From assembly GCA_900635465.1 (NCBI GenBank), contig LR134135.1, positions 4,278,001 through 4,342,000 on the forward strand: 64,000 bases of DNA, in the 5' to 3' direction. The notes under the pieces were generated by a model, which ran no database searches, was not told the DNA's origin, and saw nothing but the letters and a program-made list of their open reading frames with translations. This DNA is from Lelliottia amnigena. GTDB lineage: Bacteria > Pseudomonadota > Gammaproteobacteria > Enterobacterales > Enterobacteriaceae. The position numbers and the translations under genes were made by a program. Below, in pieces: positions 1 to 10,866 of the stretch; the stretch's first letter is position 1, and each line of letters begins with the position of its first letter.

Positions 1-1
1 T

Positions 2-382
2 CTGCGTATTCTTGAAGATTTCACCCGTGGCGATCTGGATATTCTGGTTGCGACTGACGTTGCCGCGCGCGGCCTGCACATCCCAGCCGTCACGCACGTC
101 TTTAACTACGATCTCCCTGACGATTGCGAAGATTACGTTCACCGTATCGGTCGTACCGGTCGTGCTGGCGCAAGCGGTCACTCTATCAGCCTGGCCTGTG
201 AAGAGTACGCGCTGAACCTTACCGCAATTGAGACCTATATCGGTCACTCTGTTCCGCAGAGCAAGTACAATCCAGACGCGTTGCTGAGCGAACTGCCACC
301 GCCGAAACGCCTGACGCGTGCACGTTCCGGCAATGGTCCGCGTCGTACTGGTGCGCCGCGCAATCGTCGTCGTCCGGGCTAA
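2..382 (+). CDS. rhlB: ATP-dependent RNA helicase RhlB (3' end only)
   Basis: Open reading frame entering from the left edge; only the last 126 codons are present. RhlB is the DEAD-box helicase of the RNase E degradosome, unwinding structured mRNA for PNPase. Visible is the second RecA-like domain with motif V ([13 protein letters not shown]) and motif VI ([10 protein letters not shown]), then a short basic Arg-rich tail ([14 protein letters not shown]) that in this family helps bind RNA. The stop lies 2 nt before the gppA start, the tight rhlB-gppA arrangement known from enterobacteria. Identity is clear although the N-terminal DEAD motif is outside the window. Confidence 0.95.
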   Translation: MRILEDFTRGDLDILVATDVAARGLHIPAVTHVFNYDLPDDCEDYVHRIGRTGRAGASGHSISLACEEYALNLTAIETYIGHSVPQSKYNPDALLSELPPPKRLTRARSGNGPRRTGAPRNRRRPG

Positions 383-384
383 AA

Positions 385-1872
385 ATGATGATCACCGGTT
401 CCTCGCTCTACGCCGCTATTGATTTAGGTTCGAATAGTTTTCATATGCTGGTAGTACGCGAGGTGGCGGGGAGCATTCAAACCCTGACACGTATTAAGCG
501 CAAGGTCCGTCTCGCGGCGGGCCTGAGTCAAGATAATCACCTTTCTCCCGAAGCGATGGAACGCGGCTGGCAATGCCTGCGTCTCTTCGCAGAACGCCTG
601 CAGGACATCCCGCACAATCAAATCCGCGTTGTCGCGACAGCTACCCTACGCCTGGCGGTCAACTCCGTTGATTTTATTGCTAAAGCGCAGGAAATTCTGG
701 GCTGTCCGGTACAGGTGATCAGCGGCGAAGAAGAAGCGCGTCTGATTTACCAGGGCGTTGCCCATACCACCGGCGGCGACGATCGTCGGCTGGTTGTGGA
801 TATTGGTGGTGCAAGTACGGAACTGGTCACCGGTACCGGTGCGCAGGCCACGTCGCTGTTTAGCCTGTCGATGGGATGCGTAACCTGGCTCGAACGCTAT
901 TTTACCGATCGCAATCTTGGCCAGGAAAATTTCGACGAGGCTGAAAATGCCGCGCGTGAAGTGCTGCGCCCGGTCATGGACAAACTGCGTTATCACGGCT
1001 GGAAAGTGTGCGTCGGAGCGTCGGGTACGGTTCAGGCACTGCAAGAAATCATGATGGCGCAGGGCATGGACGAGCGAATTACGCTTGCCAAACTGCAACA
1101 GCTCAAACAGCGCGCTATCCAGTGTGGTCGCCTTGAAGAGCTGGAAATTGAAGGGCTAACGCTCGAGCGCGCGCTGGTTTTCCCAAGCGGCCTGGCAATT
1201 CTGATCGCCATTTTCTCCGAGTTGAACATTCACTGTATGACGCTTGCGGGCGGTGCGCTGCGCGAAGGGCTGGTTTACGGTATGTTGCATTTGGCGGTTG
1301 AACAGGATATTCGCAGCCGTACGCTGCGCAATGTCCAGCGCCGCTTTATTGTTGATACGGAACAGGCACAGCGCGTTGCACAGCTGGCTTCCAGCTTCGC
1401 GAATCAACTCGCAACAACGTGGGCTCTTGAGCCATTAAGCCGGGATTTGCTCATCAGCGCCTGTGCGCTGCATGAAATGGGCCTGAGCATTGATTTCAGG
1501 CAGGCGCCTGTTCATGCCGCCTATCTGGTACGAAATCTTGATCTGCCTGGGTTTACCCCGGCGCAGAAAAAACTTCTCGCCACGTTGCTCCTCAACCAAA
1601 CGAATACGGTCGATCTCTCCTCTTTGCATCAGCAAAATGCCGTGCCACCGCGCGTTGCCGAACATCTCTGTCGACTGCTGCGTCTGGCGATTTTGTTTGC
1701 CAGCCGCCGCCGCGATGATTTGCTGCCTGCGATCACACTTGAGGCCGAAGGTGAAAGCCTGACGATCACGCTTCCAGAAGATTGGTTAGCTAATCATCCG
1801 CTTGGTGCAGAAATGGTGGAGCAGGAATGCCAGTGGCAAAGTTATGTCCACTGGGCTTTAGACGTGAAATAG
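385..1872 (+). CDS. gppA: guanosine-5'-triphosphate,3'-diphosphate pyrophosphatase GppA
   Basis: 495 codons against about 494 in E. coli. GppA converts pppGpp to ppGpp in the stringent response and belongs to the Ppx/GppA exopolyphosphatase family of the actin-like ATPase fold. The phosphate-binding loops are visible: DLGSNSFHM near residue 13 and DIGGASTEL near residue 138; the C-terminal third is the helical HD-like region. Two ATGs in a row (385 and 388) could start it; the second gives a protein closest to E. coli length. It follows rhlB by 2 nt, so the two are probably co-transcribed, and it converges on rep with only 4 nt between stops. Confidence 0.95.
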   Translation: MMITGSSLYAAIDLGSNSFHMLVVREVAGSIQTLTRIKRKVRLAAGLSQDNHLSPEAMERGWQCLRLFAERLQDIPHNQIRVVATATLRLAVNSVDFIAKAQEILGCPVQVISGEEEARLIYQGVAHTTGGDDRRLVVDIGGASTELVTGTGAQATSLFSLSMGCVTWLERYFTDRNLGQENFDEAENAAREVLRPVMDKLRYHGWKVCVGASGTVQALQEIMMAQGMDERITLAKLQQLKQRAIQCGRLEELEIEGLTLERALVFPSGLAILIAIFSELNIHCMTLAGGALREGLVYGMLHLAVEQDIRSRTLRNVQRRFIVDTEQAQRVAQLASSFANQLATTWALEPLSRDLLISACALHEMGLSIDFRQAPVHAAYLVRNLDLPGFTPAQKKLLATLLLNQTNTVDLSSLHQQNAVPPRVAEHLCRLLRLAILFASRRRDDLLPAITLEAEGESLTITLPEDWLANHPLGAEMVEQECQWQSYVHWALDVK

Positions 1873-1876
1873 CGGG

Positions 1877-3898
1877 CTATTTCTCTTTCGCTTTTGCCAG
1901 CATCGCACGGATATTCGCCACGTTTGCCTGACCTTTATGCATCCTTTCTTCCGCTGTAATCACTTTGCGTTCTTGTTCCCACTGCAAATCGTCCTGAGGT
2001 AACTCCAGCAGGAATCGGCTCGGTTCCGGACGCACCATTTCGCCATATTGACGGCGCTCTTTACAGAGCGTAAATGTCAGCTCTTTTTGGGCACGGGTGA
2101 TTCCTACGTACGCCAGTCGCCGCTCTTCATCGACGTTATCTTCGTCAATGCTGCTCTGATGCGGCAGTAAACCCTCTTCCATCCCGATTAAATAGACATA
2201 CGGAAATTCCAGCCCTTTGGACGCATGCAGCGTCATCAACTGAACCTGATCCGTCTCTTCATCACTCTCCCCACGCTCCATCATATCGCGCAGGGTAAAT
2301 CGGGTGACGACCTGGGTCAGCGTCATGGGCTCATCAATTTCGGAGCCTTCCAGCATTTCGGTCATCCACGTAAAGAGCTGGTTGACGTTTTTCATGCGCA
2401 TTTCCGCCGCTTTCGGGCTCGCGGACGTCTCATACAGCCAGGATTCATAGTTGATGCCGTGAATCAAATCGCGCACCGCGGAGACCGGTTCACGCTCGGC
2501 GAGACGCTGGATTTCACCCAGCCACTGGGTAAAGCGAGTCAGCGATTCATAACCGCGCCCGGTCAGCGACTGGCTAAGACCCATATCAAAGCTCGCGGTG
2601 AACATGCTTTTGTTGCGCGTCATCGCCCACTCACCCAGCTTTTGCAGCGTCGCCGGACCAATTTCACGCTTCGGTGTATTCACGATACGCAAGAACGCAC
2701 TGTCGTCATCCGGATTGGTGAGCACGCGCAGATAAGCGAGGAGATCTTTAATCTCTGGACGAGAGAAAAACGATGTGCCGCCCGAGATTTTGTACGGGAT
2801 GCGGTTTTGCATCAGCATCTTTTCAAACACCCGCGACTGGTGGTTGCCGCGGTAAAGGATCGCATAGTCTTTGTACGCCGTTTTATTGACGAAGTGATGG
2901 GCAATCAGCTCACCCGCCACGCGTTCAGCCTCATGCTCTTCGTTATTTGCGCTAAGCACTTTGAGTTCCGTGCCGTATCCCAGTTCGGAGAAAAGGCGCT
3001 TTTCAAAAACGTGGGGATTATTGGCGATCAGGATATTTGCCGCCTTCAGGATCCGTCCTGAAGAGCGGTAATTCTGCTCCAGCTTAACCACCTGTAATGC
3101 CGGAAAATCTTGGCTCAGCAGTACCAGGTTTTGCGGGCGAGCGCCACGCCAGGAATAAATCGACTGGTCGTCATCACCAACCACGGTGAAGCGCGCGCGC
3201 TGTCCCACCAGCAATTTCACCAGTTCATACTGGCTGGTGTTGGTGTCCTGATATTCATCCACCAGCAGATAACGAATCTTGTTTTGCCAGCGCTCCCGCA
3301 CCTCTTCATTACGCTGTAAAAGCAGCGTCGGCAGCAGAATCAAATCGTCAAAATCGAGAACATTACAGGCTTTAAGATGGTCATCGTACAGGCTGTAGCA
3401 GTGCGCAAAGATCCGGTCGCGCTCGCCTTTAGCACTCGCGGCGGCCTGAGCGGGCGTCATCAGATCGTTTTTCCAGTTTGAGATCGTCGAGATCAGCTGC
3501 TGGAGGATCAGCTTGTCGTCTTCGATCCGCCCTTCGGTCAGCTCTTTGAGCAACGCCACCTGATCGGTATCGTCAAATAATGAGAAATTCGATTTCATCC
3601 CCAACGCGGCATATTCGCGCTTGATGATATCCAGGCCCAGCGTGTGGAACGTCGAGATCATCAGGCCACGTGCTTCTTTGCGTCCCAGCGTTTGCCCGAC
3701 GCGCTCTTTCATCTCGCGCGCGGCTTTGTTTGTAAACGTCACGGCCGCAATATGTCGTGCCTGATAGCCGCAGCCACGAATAAGGTGGGCAATCTTATTG
3801 GTGATAACGCGTGTCTTTCCTGAACCGGCCCCCGCCAGCACCAGGCAGGGTCCAGTTACAAATTCGACCGCTTGTTGTTGTCCAGGGTTTAAACGCAT
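1877..3898 (-). CDS. rep: ATP-dependent DNA helicase Rep
   Basis: UvrD/Rep-type superfamily 1 helicase, 673 residues from the start chosen here, the E. coli length. It moves 3'-5' on ssDNA, travels with the replisome through contact with DnaB, and clears protein roadblocks. Walker A GAGSGKT is at about residues 23-29, the DEYQDTN Walker B near 214, then [13 protein letters not shown] (motif III) and [10 protein letters not shown] near the C terminus. The frame is open for five more codons upstream, to 3913, but the conserved N terminus [13 protein letters not shown] begins at 3898. Divergent from the ppiC genes. Confidence 0.96.
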   Translation of the reverse strand: MRLNPGQQQAVEFVTGPCLVLAGAGSGKTRVITNKIAHLIRGCGYQARHIAAVTFTNKAAREMKERVGQTLGRKEARGLMISTFHTLGLDIIKREYAALGMKSNFSLFDDTDQVALLKELTEGRIEDDKLILQQLISTISNWKNDLMTPAQAAASAKGERDRIFAHCYSLYDDHLKACNVLDFDDLILLPTLLLQRNEEVRERWQNKIRYLLVDEYQDTNTSQYELVKLLVGQRARFTVVGDDDQSIYSWRGARPQNLVLLSQDFPALQVVKLEQNYRSSGRILKAANILIANNPHVFEKRLFSELGYGTELKVLSANNEEHEAERVAGELIAHHFVNKTAYKDYAILYRGNHQSRVFEKMLMQNRIPYKISGGTSFFSRPEIKDLLAYLRVLTNPDDDSAFLRIVNTPKREIGPATLQKLGEWAMTRNKSMFTASFDMGLSQSLTGRGYESLTRFTQWLGEIQRLAEREPVSAVRDLIHGINYESWLYETSASPKAAEMRMKNVNQLFTWMTEMLEGSEIDEPMTLTQVVTRFTLRDMMERGESDEETDQVQLMTLHASKGLEFPYVYLIGMEEGLLPHQSSIDEDNVDEERRLAYVGITRAQKELTFTLCKERRQYGEMVRPEPSRFLLELPQDDLQWEQERKVITAEERMHKGQANVANIRAMLAKAKEK

Positions 3899-4010
3899 GG
3901 GAAAGTTGCTCAATCTTCGAACGGGTTGTGGATTGTAGCAGAAAGCCGGGCGCAGATTTACCGGCTAATGATAAAGTGATTCGACCCTGTTTTATTCCGG
4001 AAGCAAAACA

Positions 4011-4292
4011 ATGAACAAGACCGCCGCGGCCCTGCACATTCTGGTAAAAGAAGAGACACTTGCGCAAGAGATCCTGAAAAAACTGGAGCGGGGTATTAGC
4101 TTCGACCATCTGGCAAAGCGCTATTCTCGCTGTCCGTCGGGGCGCAATGGCGGTGAGTTAGGCGAGTTTAAGCAGGGGGCCATGGTTGGGCCTTTTGACC
4201 AGGCGGTCTTTAGCTGCCCGCTTTTGAAGCCCTACGGTCCCGTAAAAACCAAGTTTGGCTACCATATCATTAAGGTGCTGTATCGCCGCTAA
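4011..4292 (+). CDS. parvulin-type peptidyl-prolyl isomerase, extra PpiC copy
   Basis: 93 codons, a single rotamase domain of the parvulin family (cis-trans isomerisation of Xaa-Pro bonds, cytoplasmic). Counted by eye it matches the next gene at 60 of 93 positions, with the same length and no gaps. Family-conserved positions are kept: the N-terminal HILVKEE, CPSG around Cys41, LGEF, F-D--VFSCP and the terminal [11 protein letters not shown]. It differs mostly on the helix at residues 19-33 and in the surface loop GPFDQA. E. coli K-12 has one ppiC here, so this is an ancient tandem duplicate. The helix changes may alter substrate choice, which is inference. Confidence 0.88.
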   Translation: MNKTAAALHILVKEETLAQEILKKLERGISFDHLAKRYSRCPSGRNGGELGEFKQGAMVGPFDQAVFSCPLLKPYGPVKTKFGYHIIKVLYRR

Positions 4293-4334
4293 CGCATGCT
4301 AAAATCGCGCCCTGATGTCTCTCAACCCAATTAA

Positions 4335-4625
<291 letters not shown>

Positions 4626-4629
4626 TAGC

Positions 4630-4657
4630 AAAGCCTTCTCTTAGAGAAGGCTTTTTG
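4630..4657 (+). terminator. rho-independent terminator after ppiC
   Basis: Stem AAGCCTTCTC / GAGAAGGCTT with a TTA loop followed by a T run, starting 5 nt past the ppiC stop. Confidence 0.85.
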
Positions 4658-4665
4658 TATTTGTA

Positions 4666-4699
4666 CCCTCTCCCGTGGGAGAGGGCTGGGGTGAGGGCA
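4666..4699. repeat. dispersed palindrome (CCCTCTCCC family) with GGTGAGGGC tail
   Basis: CCCTCTCCCGTGGGAGAGGG followed by a G-rich tail ending GGTGAGGGC. The same unit recurs in at least seven intergenic gaps of this window. Confidence 0.8.
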
Positions 4700-4729
4700 C
4701 CAGGCCGCCCTATCCTCGCAAAGCAAAAA

Positions 4730-4758
4730 GCCCGGTAGCGGCTACGCCTTACCGGGCC
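4730..4758. repeat. REP palindrome
   Basis: GCCCGGTAGCGG / CGCCTTACCGGGCC matches the classic enterobacterial REP layout (GCCGGATGCGGCG..CGCCTTATCCGGCC). It lies between the 3' ends of ppiC and ilvC, the usual position for REP elements. Confidence 0.8.
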
Positions 4759-4896
4759 TGGACGCGAAGGTATTCCCCTCAGGATTTCGATTTGCAGGAA
4801 GGCGGCAAATGCGCACAGGCCAGGAGCATAAATAACTCTGTGACTGGACTGTGCGAATGCTACCAACCCATCTGCAGATCGAAGGACGACGGGGAA

Positions 4897-6372
4897 TCAG
4901 CCAGCGACAGCAATACGCTTCATATCTTTCATATAACCGCGCAGCGTATGACCTACGCTTTCGATCGCATGGCTGCGGATCGCTTCGTTCACGTCACGCA
5001 GCTGAGCGTTGTCTACCGCGCCTTCAGCAACCGCTTTACCCAGGTCGCCTGTCTGCAGGGTCGTCATGAACTCTTTCAGCAGCGGTACGCAGGCATAAGA
5101 GAACAGATAGTTACCGTACTCGGCGGTATCTGAGATAACCACGTTCATTTCATACAGACGCTTACGGGCGATGGTGTTCGCAATCAGCGGCAGCTCGTGC
5201 AGTGACTCGTAGTAAGCAGACTCTTCGATGATGCCGGAATCAACCATGGTTTCGAATGCCAGCTCAACGCCCGCTTTCACCATCGCGATCATCAGAACGC
5301 CTTTATCGAAGTACTCTTGCTCGCTGATTTTACCGTCAAACTGCGCAGCGGTTTCGAACGCGGTTTTGCCGGTCTCTTCACGCCAGGTCAGCAGGTTTTT
5401 ATCGTCATTCGCCCAGTCAGCCATCATACCGGAGGAGAATTCACCGGAGATGATATCGTCCATGTGTTTCTGGAACAGCGGAGCCATAATCTCTTTCAAC
5501 TGCTCTGACAGCGCGTAAGCGCGCAGTTTTGCTGGATTAGACAGACGGTCCATCATCAGCGTAATACCGCCCTGCTTCAGCGCTTCGGTGATGGTTTCCC
5601 AGCCGAACTGAATCAGTTTTTCGGCATACGCCGGATCGGTACCTTCTTCCACCAGCTTGTCGAAGCACAGCAGAGAACCGGCCTGCAGCATGCCGCAGAG
5701 AATGGTCTGCTCACCCATCAGGTCAGATTTTACTTCTGCCACGAAAGAGGATTCCAGAACGCCCGCGCGGTGACCACCGGTTGCAGCTGCCCAGGCTTTG
5801 GCAATCGCCATGCCTTCGCCTTTTGGATCGTTTTCCGGGTGAACGGCGATCAGCGTCGGAACACCGAATCCACGTTTGTATTCTTCACGCACTTCGGTGC
5901 CAGGGCACTTCGGCGCAACCATCACCACGGTGATGTCTTTACGAATTTGCTCGCCCACTTCAACGATGTTGAAACCGTGAGAGTAACCCAGCGCAGCGCC
6001 GTCTTTCATTAGCGGCTGAACGGAACGCACAACGTCAGAGTGCTGTTTGTCTGGCGTCAGGTTAACCACCAGATCCGCCTGCGGGATCAGCTCTTCGTAG
6101 GTGCCCACTTTAAAGCCGTTTTCGGTCGCTTTACGCCATGATGCGCGCTTTTCAGCAATCGCTTCTTTACGCAGGGCGTAAGAGATATCCAGACCGGAGT
6201 CACGCATGTTCAGGCCCTGGTTCAGACCCTGTGCGCCACAGCCGACGATGACCACTTTTTTACCCTGAAGGTAGCTTGCGCCATCGGCAAATTCGTCGCG
6301 CGCCATGAAGCGGCATTTGCCCAGCTGCGCCAGCTGCTGACGCAGATTCAGTGTGTTGAAGTAGTTAGCCAT
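4897..6372 (-). CDS. ilvC: ketol-acid reductoisomerase (NADP+)
   Basis: 491 codons, the length of class II (long) KARI. It isomerises and reduces acetolactate or acetohydroxybutyrate to dihydroxy-isovalerate or -methylvalerate with NADPH and Mg2+, the second common step of valine and isoleucine synthesis. The nucleotide-binding [13 protein letters not shown] is near residue 40; the metal-ligand helix contains [12 protein letters not shown] with the conserved Asp and Glu. The gene is divergent from ilvY, whose product activates it when bound to acetolactate. Frame intact. Confidence 0.97.
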   Translation of the reverse strand: MANYFNTLNLRQQLAQLGKCRFMARDEFADGASYLQGKKVVIVGCGAQGLNQGLNMRDSGLDISYALRKEAIAEKRASWRKATENGFKVGTYEELIPQADLVVNLTPDKQHSDVVRSVQPLMKDGAALGYSHGFNIVEVGEQIRKDITVVMVAPKCPGTEVREEYKRGFGVPTLIAVHPENDPKGEGMAIAKAWAAATGGHRAGVLESSFVAEVKSDLMGEQTILCGMLQAGSLLCFDKLVEEGTDPAYAEKLIQFGWETITEALKQGGITLMMDRLSNPAKLRAYALSEQLKEIMAPLFQKHMDDIISGEFSSGMMADWANDDKNLLTWREETGKTAFETAAQFDGKISEQEYFDKGVLMIAMVKAGVELAFETMVDSGIIEESAYYESLHELPLIANTIARKRLYEMNVVISDTAEYGNYLFSYACVPLLKEFMTTLQTGDLGKAVAEGAVDNAQLRDVNEAIRSHAIESVGHTLRGYMKDMKRIAVAG

Positions 6373-6444
6373 GGTGGAACCTCGTGATGTTGTGTTGTGG
6401 TGCTTATTATTCGGTGTACTTCGCTTATGCGAGAATGAACTTAC

Positions 6445-6515
6445 TATATGACAGGAAATTTATTGCGGAAATTGATATATTCACAACGTCACGTTGCAAT
6501 TTCTGCAACGTAAAA
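6445..6515. promoter_or_regulatory. ilvY-ilvC divergent control region with IlvY operator
   Basis: The 159-nt gap between the ilvC and ilvY starts holds a near-perfect inverted repeat at 6491-6511, ACGTTGCA-N5-TGCAACGT, abutting the ilvY start. It has the layout of the known IlvY operator O1. AT-rich sequence at 6445-6480 may carry the second operator and the ilvC promoter. Assignment rests on position and symmetry. Confidence 0.7.
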
Positions 6516-6531
6516 TCGTGGAGTGCGGCCT

Positions 6532-7422
6532 GTGGATTTACGCGATCTCAAAACCTTTCTGCATCTGGCGGAAAGCCGCCATTTTGGCCGCAGCGCACGG
6601 GCGATGCACGTCAGTCCCTCCACGCTTTCCCGGCAGATCCAGCGCCTCGAAGAGGATCTCGGTCAGGCGCTGTTTGTCCGCGATAACCGCACCGTCACGC
6701 TGACGGAAGCGGGAGAAGAGTTGCGCGTTTTCGCCCAGCAAACGCTTTTGCAATATCAGCAGTTGCGCCACACCCTCGATCAGCAAGGTCCATCGCTCTC
6801 GGGTGAACTTCATATTTTTTGTTCCGTGACGGCAGCCTACAGCCATTTACCGCCCATCCTTGACCGCTTCCGCGCAGAGCATCCGTCAGTTGAAATAAAG
6901 CTCACCACCGGCGATGCGGCAGACGCGATGGAAAAAGTGGTGACGGGTGAAGCGGATCTGGCGATTGCCGGTAAACCGGAAACGTTGCCGGGCGCGGTGG
7001 CGTTCTCGATGCTGGAAAATCTGGCGGTAGTGCTAATTGCTCCAGCACTGCCCTGCCCGGTGCGTAATCAGATCTCGGTGGAAGATCCTGACTGGTCAAC
7101 GGTGCCGTTTATCATGGCCGATCAGGGTCCCGTGCGCCGCCGCATTGAGCTGTGGTTCCGTCGCCAGAAAATCAGCAATCCGTCCATTTACGCCACGGTA
7201 GGCGGTCACGAAGCGATGGTGTCGATGGTGGCGCTCGGATGCGGCGTGGCGCTGCTCCCGGAAGTGGTGCTGGAAAACAGCCCGGAGCCGGTGCGTAATC
7301 GCGTGATGATTCTGGAGCGTAGCGATGAGAAAACACCGTTTGAACTTGGCGTGTGCGCACAAAAAAAGCGGCTGCATGAGCCGCTTATTGACGCTTTTTG
7401 GCAGATTTTGCCGAACCACTAG
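6532..7422 (+). CDS. ilvY: LysR-type transcriptional activator IlvY
   Basis: 296 codons from a GTG start. LysR family: N-terminal winged helix-turn-helix (DLRDLKTFLHLAESRHF then SARAMHVSPSTLSRQIQRLEE), followed by a periplasmic-binding-protein-like effector domain. In E. coli it binds acetolactate or acetohydroxybutyrate, activates ilvC and represses itself. The frame is open three codons further to another GTG at 6523, but MDLRDLKTF matches the family start. Its 3' end overlaps the end of the convergent ilvA by 4 nt. Confidence 0.94.
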   Translation: MDLRDLKTFLHLAESRHFGRSARAMHVSPSTLSRQIQRLEEDLGQALFVRDNRTVTLTEAGEELRVFAQQTLLQYQQLRHTLDQQGPSLSGELHIFCSVTAAYSHLPPILDRFRAEHPSVEIKLTTGDAADAMEKVVTGEADLAIAGKPETLPGAVAFSMLENLAVVLIAPALPCPVRNQISVEDPDWSTVPFIMADQGPVRRRIELWFRRQKISNPSIYATVGGHEAMVSMVALGCGVALLPEVVLENSPEPVRNRVMILERSDEKTPFELGVCAQKKRLHEPLIDAFWQILPNH

Positions 7423-8966
7423 CCCGCCAGGAAGAACCTGAACGCCGGGTTATGAGTTTCGTCATGACAATCGTAGCCCAACTCGTTCAGCCGCGTTTCG
7501 AAATCTGGCTCGTGCTCGCCCAGCTCAAAGGCGGCCAGTACGCGCCCGAAATCCGTACCGTGGCTGCGATAATGGAACAGGGAAATGTTCCAGTGCGTTC
7601 CCAGCGTATGCAGGAATTTCAGTAAAGCGCCCGGTGATTCCGGGAACTCAAAACTGAACAAACGTTCCTGCAATGGTTTAGACGGACGTCCGCCGACCAT
7701 GTAGCGTACGTGCAGCTTCGCCATTTCATCGTCGGAAAGATCCACCACGCTGTAGCCGCCTTCGTTCAGCAAACTCAGAATCTCTTTCCGTTCCTCAACG
7801 CCGCGGCTCAAACGCACACCGACAAAAATACAGGCGTCTTTGGCATCGGCAAAACGGTAGTTAAATTCGGTGACTGAACGCCCGCCAAGCAGTTGGCAGA
7901 ATTTCAGGAAGCTGCCCTTCTCTTCCGGAATGGTCACCGCAAGAAGCGCTTCACGCTGTTCGCCCAGCTCGCAGCGTTCGGAAACGTAACGCAAGCCGTG
8001 GAAATTGACGTTAGCCCCAGACAACACATGCGCCAGACGTTCGCCGCGAATGTTGTGTTGCGCGATGTATTTCTTCATCCCCGCCAGCGCGAGCGCACCG
8101 GAGGGTTCCGCGACTGCACGAACATCTTCGAACAGATCTTTCATTGCCGCGCAAATGGCATCGCTGTCGACGGTGATGATGTCATCGAGATATTCCTGAC
8201 ACACGCGGAAGGTTTCGTCGCCAATACGCTTCACGGCAACGCCTTCGGCAAACAACCCCACCCGTGCCAGATCGACAGGATGACCGGCATCCAGCGCCGC
8301 TTTCAGACACGCTGAGTCTTCCGCCTCAACGGCGATGACTTTGATTTGCGGCATCAACTGCTTGATGAGCACCGCGACGCCTGCGGCAAGGCCGCCGCCA
8401 CCGACCGGGACAAATACCCGATCAAGGTGCGCATCCTGCTGTAACAGTTCCAGGGCCAGCGTACCCTGACCGGCAATGACCATTGGATGATCAAACGGCG
8501 GTACCCAGGTAAAACCCTGCTGTTGCGCGAGCTCGATCGCTTTCGCTTTGGCTTCGTCAAAGTTGGCGCCGTGCAATAACACTTCACCGCCAAAACCGCG
8601 TACCGCATCGACTTTGATATCGGCTGTTGCCACAGGCATCACGATGAGCGCTTTCACGCCCAGGCGCGCGGCGGAAAACGCCACGCCCTGCGCATGGTTG
8701 CCCGCAGAAGCCGTGATCACACCGCGTGCTTTTTGCTCCTCGTTCAGCCCGGCCATCATCGTGTAAGCACCGCGCAGCTTGAAGCTGTGCACGGGCTGAC
8801 GGTCTTCGCGCTTCACCAGAATCACGTTATCAAGACGTGACGACAGCTTGTCCATTTTTTGCAGCGGCGTGACCTGTACCGCCTCGTAGACTGGCGCACG
8901 CAGTACCGCCCGGAGATATTCCGCCCCATCGGGGGCGGCGGATAAGGGTTGTGATTCGGCCATCAT
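7419..8966 (-). CDS. ilvA: threonine deaminase (biosynthetic)
   Basis: 515 codons (514 in E. coli). A PLP enzyme that converts threonine to 2-oxobutanoate, the committed step to isoleucine, and is feedback-inhibited by isoleucine. The N-terminal catalytic domain carries the Schiff-base lysine in HSFKLRGAY near residue 63 and the PLP-phosphate loop VGGGGLAAG; the C-terminal third is the pair of ACT-like regulatory domains (LLAVTIPEEKGSF, FSFEFPESPGALL). The first ATG overlaps the ilvD stop as TAATG, with a second ATG directly behind it; the overlap implies translational coupling. Last gene of the operon. Confidence 0.96.
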   Translation of the reverse strand: MMAESQPLSAAPDGAEYLRAVLRAPVYEAVQVTPLQKMDKLSSRLDNVILVKREDRQPVHSFKLRGAYTMMAGLNEEQKARGVITASAGNHAQGVAFSAARLGVKALIVMPVATADIKVDAVRGFGGEVLLHGANFDEAKAKAIELAQQQGFTWVPPFDHPMVIAGQGTLALELLQQDAHLDRVFVPVGGGGLAAGVAVLIKQLMPQIKVIAVEAEDSACLKAALDAGHPVDLARVGLFAEGVAVKRIGDETFRVCQEYLDDIITVDSDAICAAMKDLFEDVRAVAEPSGALALAGMKKYIAQHNIRGERLAHVLSGANVNFHGLRYVSERCELGEQREALLAVTIPEEKGSFLKFCQLLGGRSVTEFNYRFADAKDACIFVGVRLSRGVEERKEILSLLNEGGYSVVDLSDDEMAKLHVRYMVGGRPSKPLQERLFSFEFPESPGALLKFLHTLGTHWNISLFHYRSHGTDFGRVLAAFELGEHEPDFETRLNELGYDCHDETHNPAFRFFLAG

Positions 8967-10816
8967 TAGCCCCCAAGTTTGGATTTATCGCGCACTGCGC
9001 CTTTGTCAGCACTGGTGGCAAGCGTGGCGTAAGCACGCAATGCGTAAGAGACCTCACGCTGGCGATCTTTCGGCGTCCAGGCTTTATCACCGCGAGCGTC
9101 TTGCGCTTCACGGCGAGCCGCGATTTCTTGATCGCTCAGTTGGAGCTGAATGCCACGGTTTGGAATATCGATTTCGATAAGATCGCCGTCTTCGATAATC
9201 GCGATATTCCCACCGCTCGCCGCTTCCGGTGAAACGTGACCGATTGAGAGTCCGGAAGTGCCGCCCGAGAAACGACCGTCGGTGATCAGCGCACAGGCTT
9301 TGCCCAGGCCCATCGACTTCAGGAAGGTGGTTGGGTAAAGCATTTCCTGCATGCCCGGTCCGCCTTTTGGCCCTTCGTAGCGAATCACGACCACGTCGCC
9401 CGCCACCACTTTTCCGCCCAGAATCGCTTCGACGGCATCGTCCTGGCTTTCGTACACTTTCGCCGGGCCGGTGAATTTCAGGATGCTGTCATCTACGCCT
9501 GCGGTTTTAACGATACAGCCGTTTTCGGCAAAGTTACCGTACAGAACCGCCAGGCCACCTTCCTGGCTGTAAGCATGCTCCAGCGAGCGAATACAGCCTT
9601 CGGCGCGGTCATCGTCCAGCGTATCCCAACGGCAGTTTTGCGAGAACGCTTTGGTGGTACGAATCCCGGCTGGACCCGCACGGAACATGCTTTTCACCGC
9701 ATCGTCTTTGGTGAGCATGATGTCGTACTGCTCAAGCGACTGCGGCAGCGTCAGCCCGAGAATGTTTTTCACTTCACGGTTCAACAGCCCGGCACGATCC
9801 AACTCACCCAAAATCCCCAGAACGCCACCGGCACGGTGCACATCTTCCATGTGATATTTTGGCGTGCTTGGTGCGACTTTACACAGCTGCGGCACTTTGC
9901 GAGAGAGCTTGTCGATATCACTCATGGTGAAGTCGATTTCGGCTTCCTGGGCCGCCGCCAGCAGGTGCAGAACGGTATTGGTTGAACCACCCATGGCGAT
10001 ATCCAGCGTCATGGCGTTTTCAAATGCGGCTTTGTTGGCGATGTTGCGCGGTAGCGCGCTGGCATCGTCTTGCTCGTAATAGCGTTTGGTCAGCTCAACG
10101 ATGCGCGTTCCGGCATTCAGGAACAGCTGCTCACGATCGGCGTGGGTCGCCAGCAGTGAACCGTTGCCTGGCTGAGAAAGACCCAACGCTTCAGTCAGAC
10201 AGTTCATGGAGTTGGCGGTGAACATCCCGGAACAGGACCCGCAGGTCGGACACGCGGAACGTTCCACCTGATCGCTTTGTGCATCGGAGACTTTCGGATC
10301 CGAACCCTGAATCATCGCATCGACGAGATCGAGCTTGATTATCTGGTCAGAGAGCTTGGTTTTACCGGCTTCCATCGGACCGCCGGAAACGAAGATCACC
10401 GGAATGTTCAGGCGCAAGGACGCCATCAGCATCCCTGGGGTGATTTTGTCACAGTTGGAGATACAGACCATGGCGTCGGCGCAGTGGGCGTTTACCATGT
10501 ATTCCACGGAGTCGGCGATCAGTTCGCGCGACGGCAGGGAATAAAGCATGCCTCCGTGGCCCATGGCAATACCGTCGTCCACCGCGATGGTGTTGAACTC
10601 TTTCGCCACGCCGCCGGACGCTTCGATTTGCTCGGCGACCAGCTTGCCGAGATCGCGCAGGTGCACATGGCCCGGCACAAACTGGGTGAAGGAGTTAACC
10701 ACGGCGATAATCGGTTTACCGAAGTCGTCGTCGGTCATCCCGGTGGCGCGCCACAGCGCGCGGGCACCGGCCATATTGCGGCCGTGAGTGGTGGTGGCAG
10801 AACGATACTTAGGCAT
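8966..10816 (-). CDS. ilvD: dihydroxy-acid dehydratase
   Basis: 616 codons, as in E. coli. An iron-sulphur enzyme that dehydrates the dihydroxy acids made by IlvC to the 2-oxo acids of valine and isoleucine. Cluster ligands are visible in [13 protein letters not shown] (Cys near 122, with the neighbouring Lys) and in [11 protein letters not shown] near 195. It lies 50 nt downstream of ilvE and overlaps the ilvA start, as in the usual ilvGMEDA operon. Frame intact. Confidence 0.97.
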   Translation of the reverse strand: MPKYRSATTTHGRNMAGARALWRATGMTDDDFGKPIIAVVNSFTQFVPGHVHLRDLGKLVAEQIEASGGVAKEFNTIAVDDGIAMGHGGMLYSLPSRELIADSVEYMVNAHCADAMVCISNCDKITPGMLMASLRLNIPVIFVSGGPMEAGKTKLSDQIIKLDLVDAMIQGSDPKVSDAQSDQVERSACPTCGSCSGMFTANSMNCLTEALGLSQPGNGSLLATHADREQLFLNAGTRIVELTKRYYEQDDASALPRNIANKAAFENAMTLDIAMGGSTNTVLHLLAAAQEAEIDFTMSDIDKLSRKVPQLCKVAPSTPKYHMEDVHRAGGVLGILGELDRAGLLNREVKNILGLTLPQSLEQYDIMLTKDDAVKSMFRAGPAGIRTTKAFSQNCRWDTLDDDRAEGCIRSLEHAYSQEGGLAVLYGNFAENGCIVKTAGVDDSILKFTGPAKVYESQDDAVEAILGGKVVAGDVVVIRYEGPKGGPGMQEMLYPTTFLKSMGLGKACALITDGRFSGGTSGLSIGHVSPEAASGGNIAIIEDGDLIEIDIPNRGIQLQLSDQEIAARREAQDARGDKAWTPKDRQREVSYALRAYATLATSADKGAVRDKSKLGG

Positions 10817-10866
10817 GCTTAATCTCTCTCATTAGTGGGACGGTGCGTGCCGCCCCAAAATTATGC

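Noticed and set aside
2225..3061. 278-codon frame opposite rep
   Set aside because: Antisense shadow of the well-conserved rep gene; no ribosome-binding site or family resemblance.
10277..10822. 181-codon frame opposite ilvD
   Set aside because: Antisense shadow of a conserved gene with no independent support.
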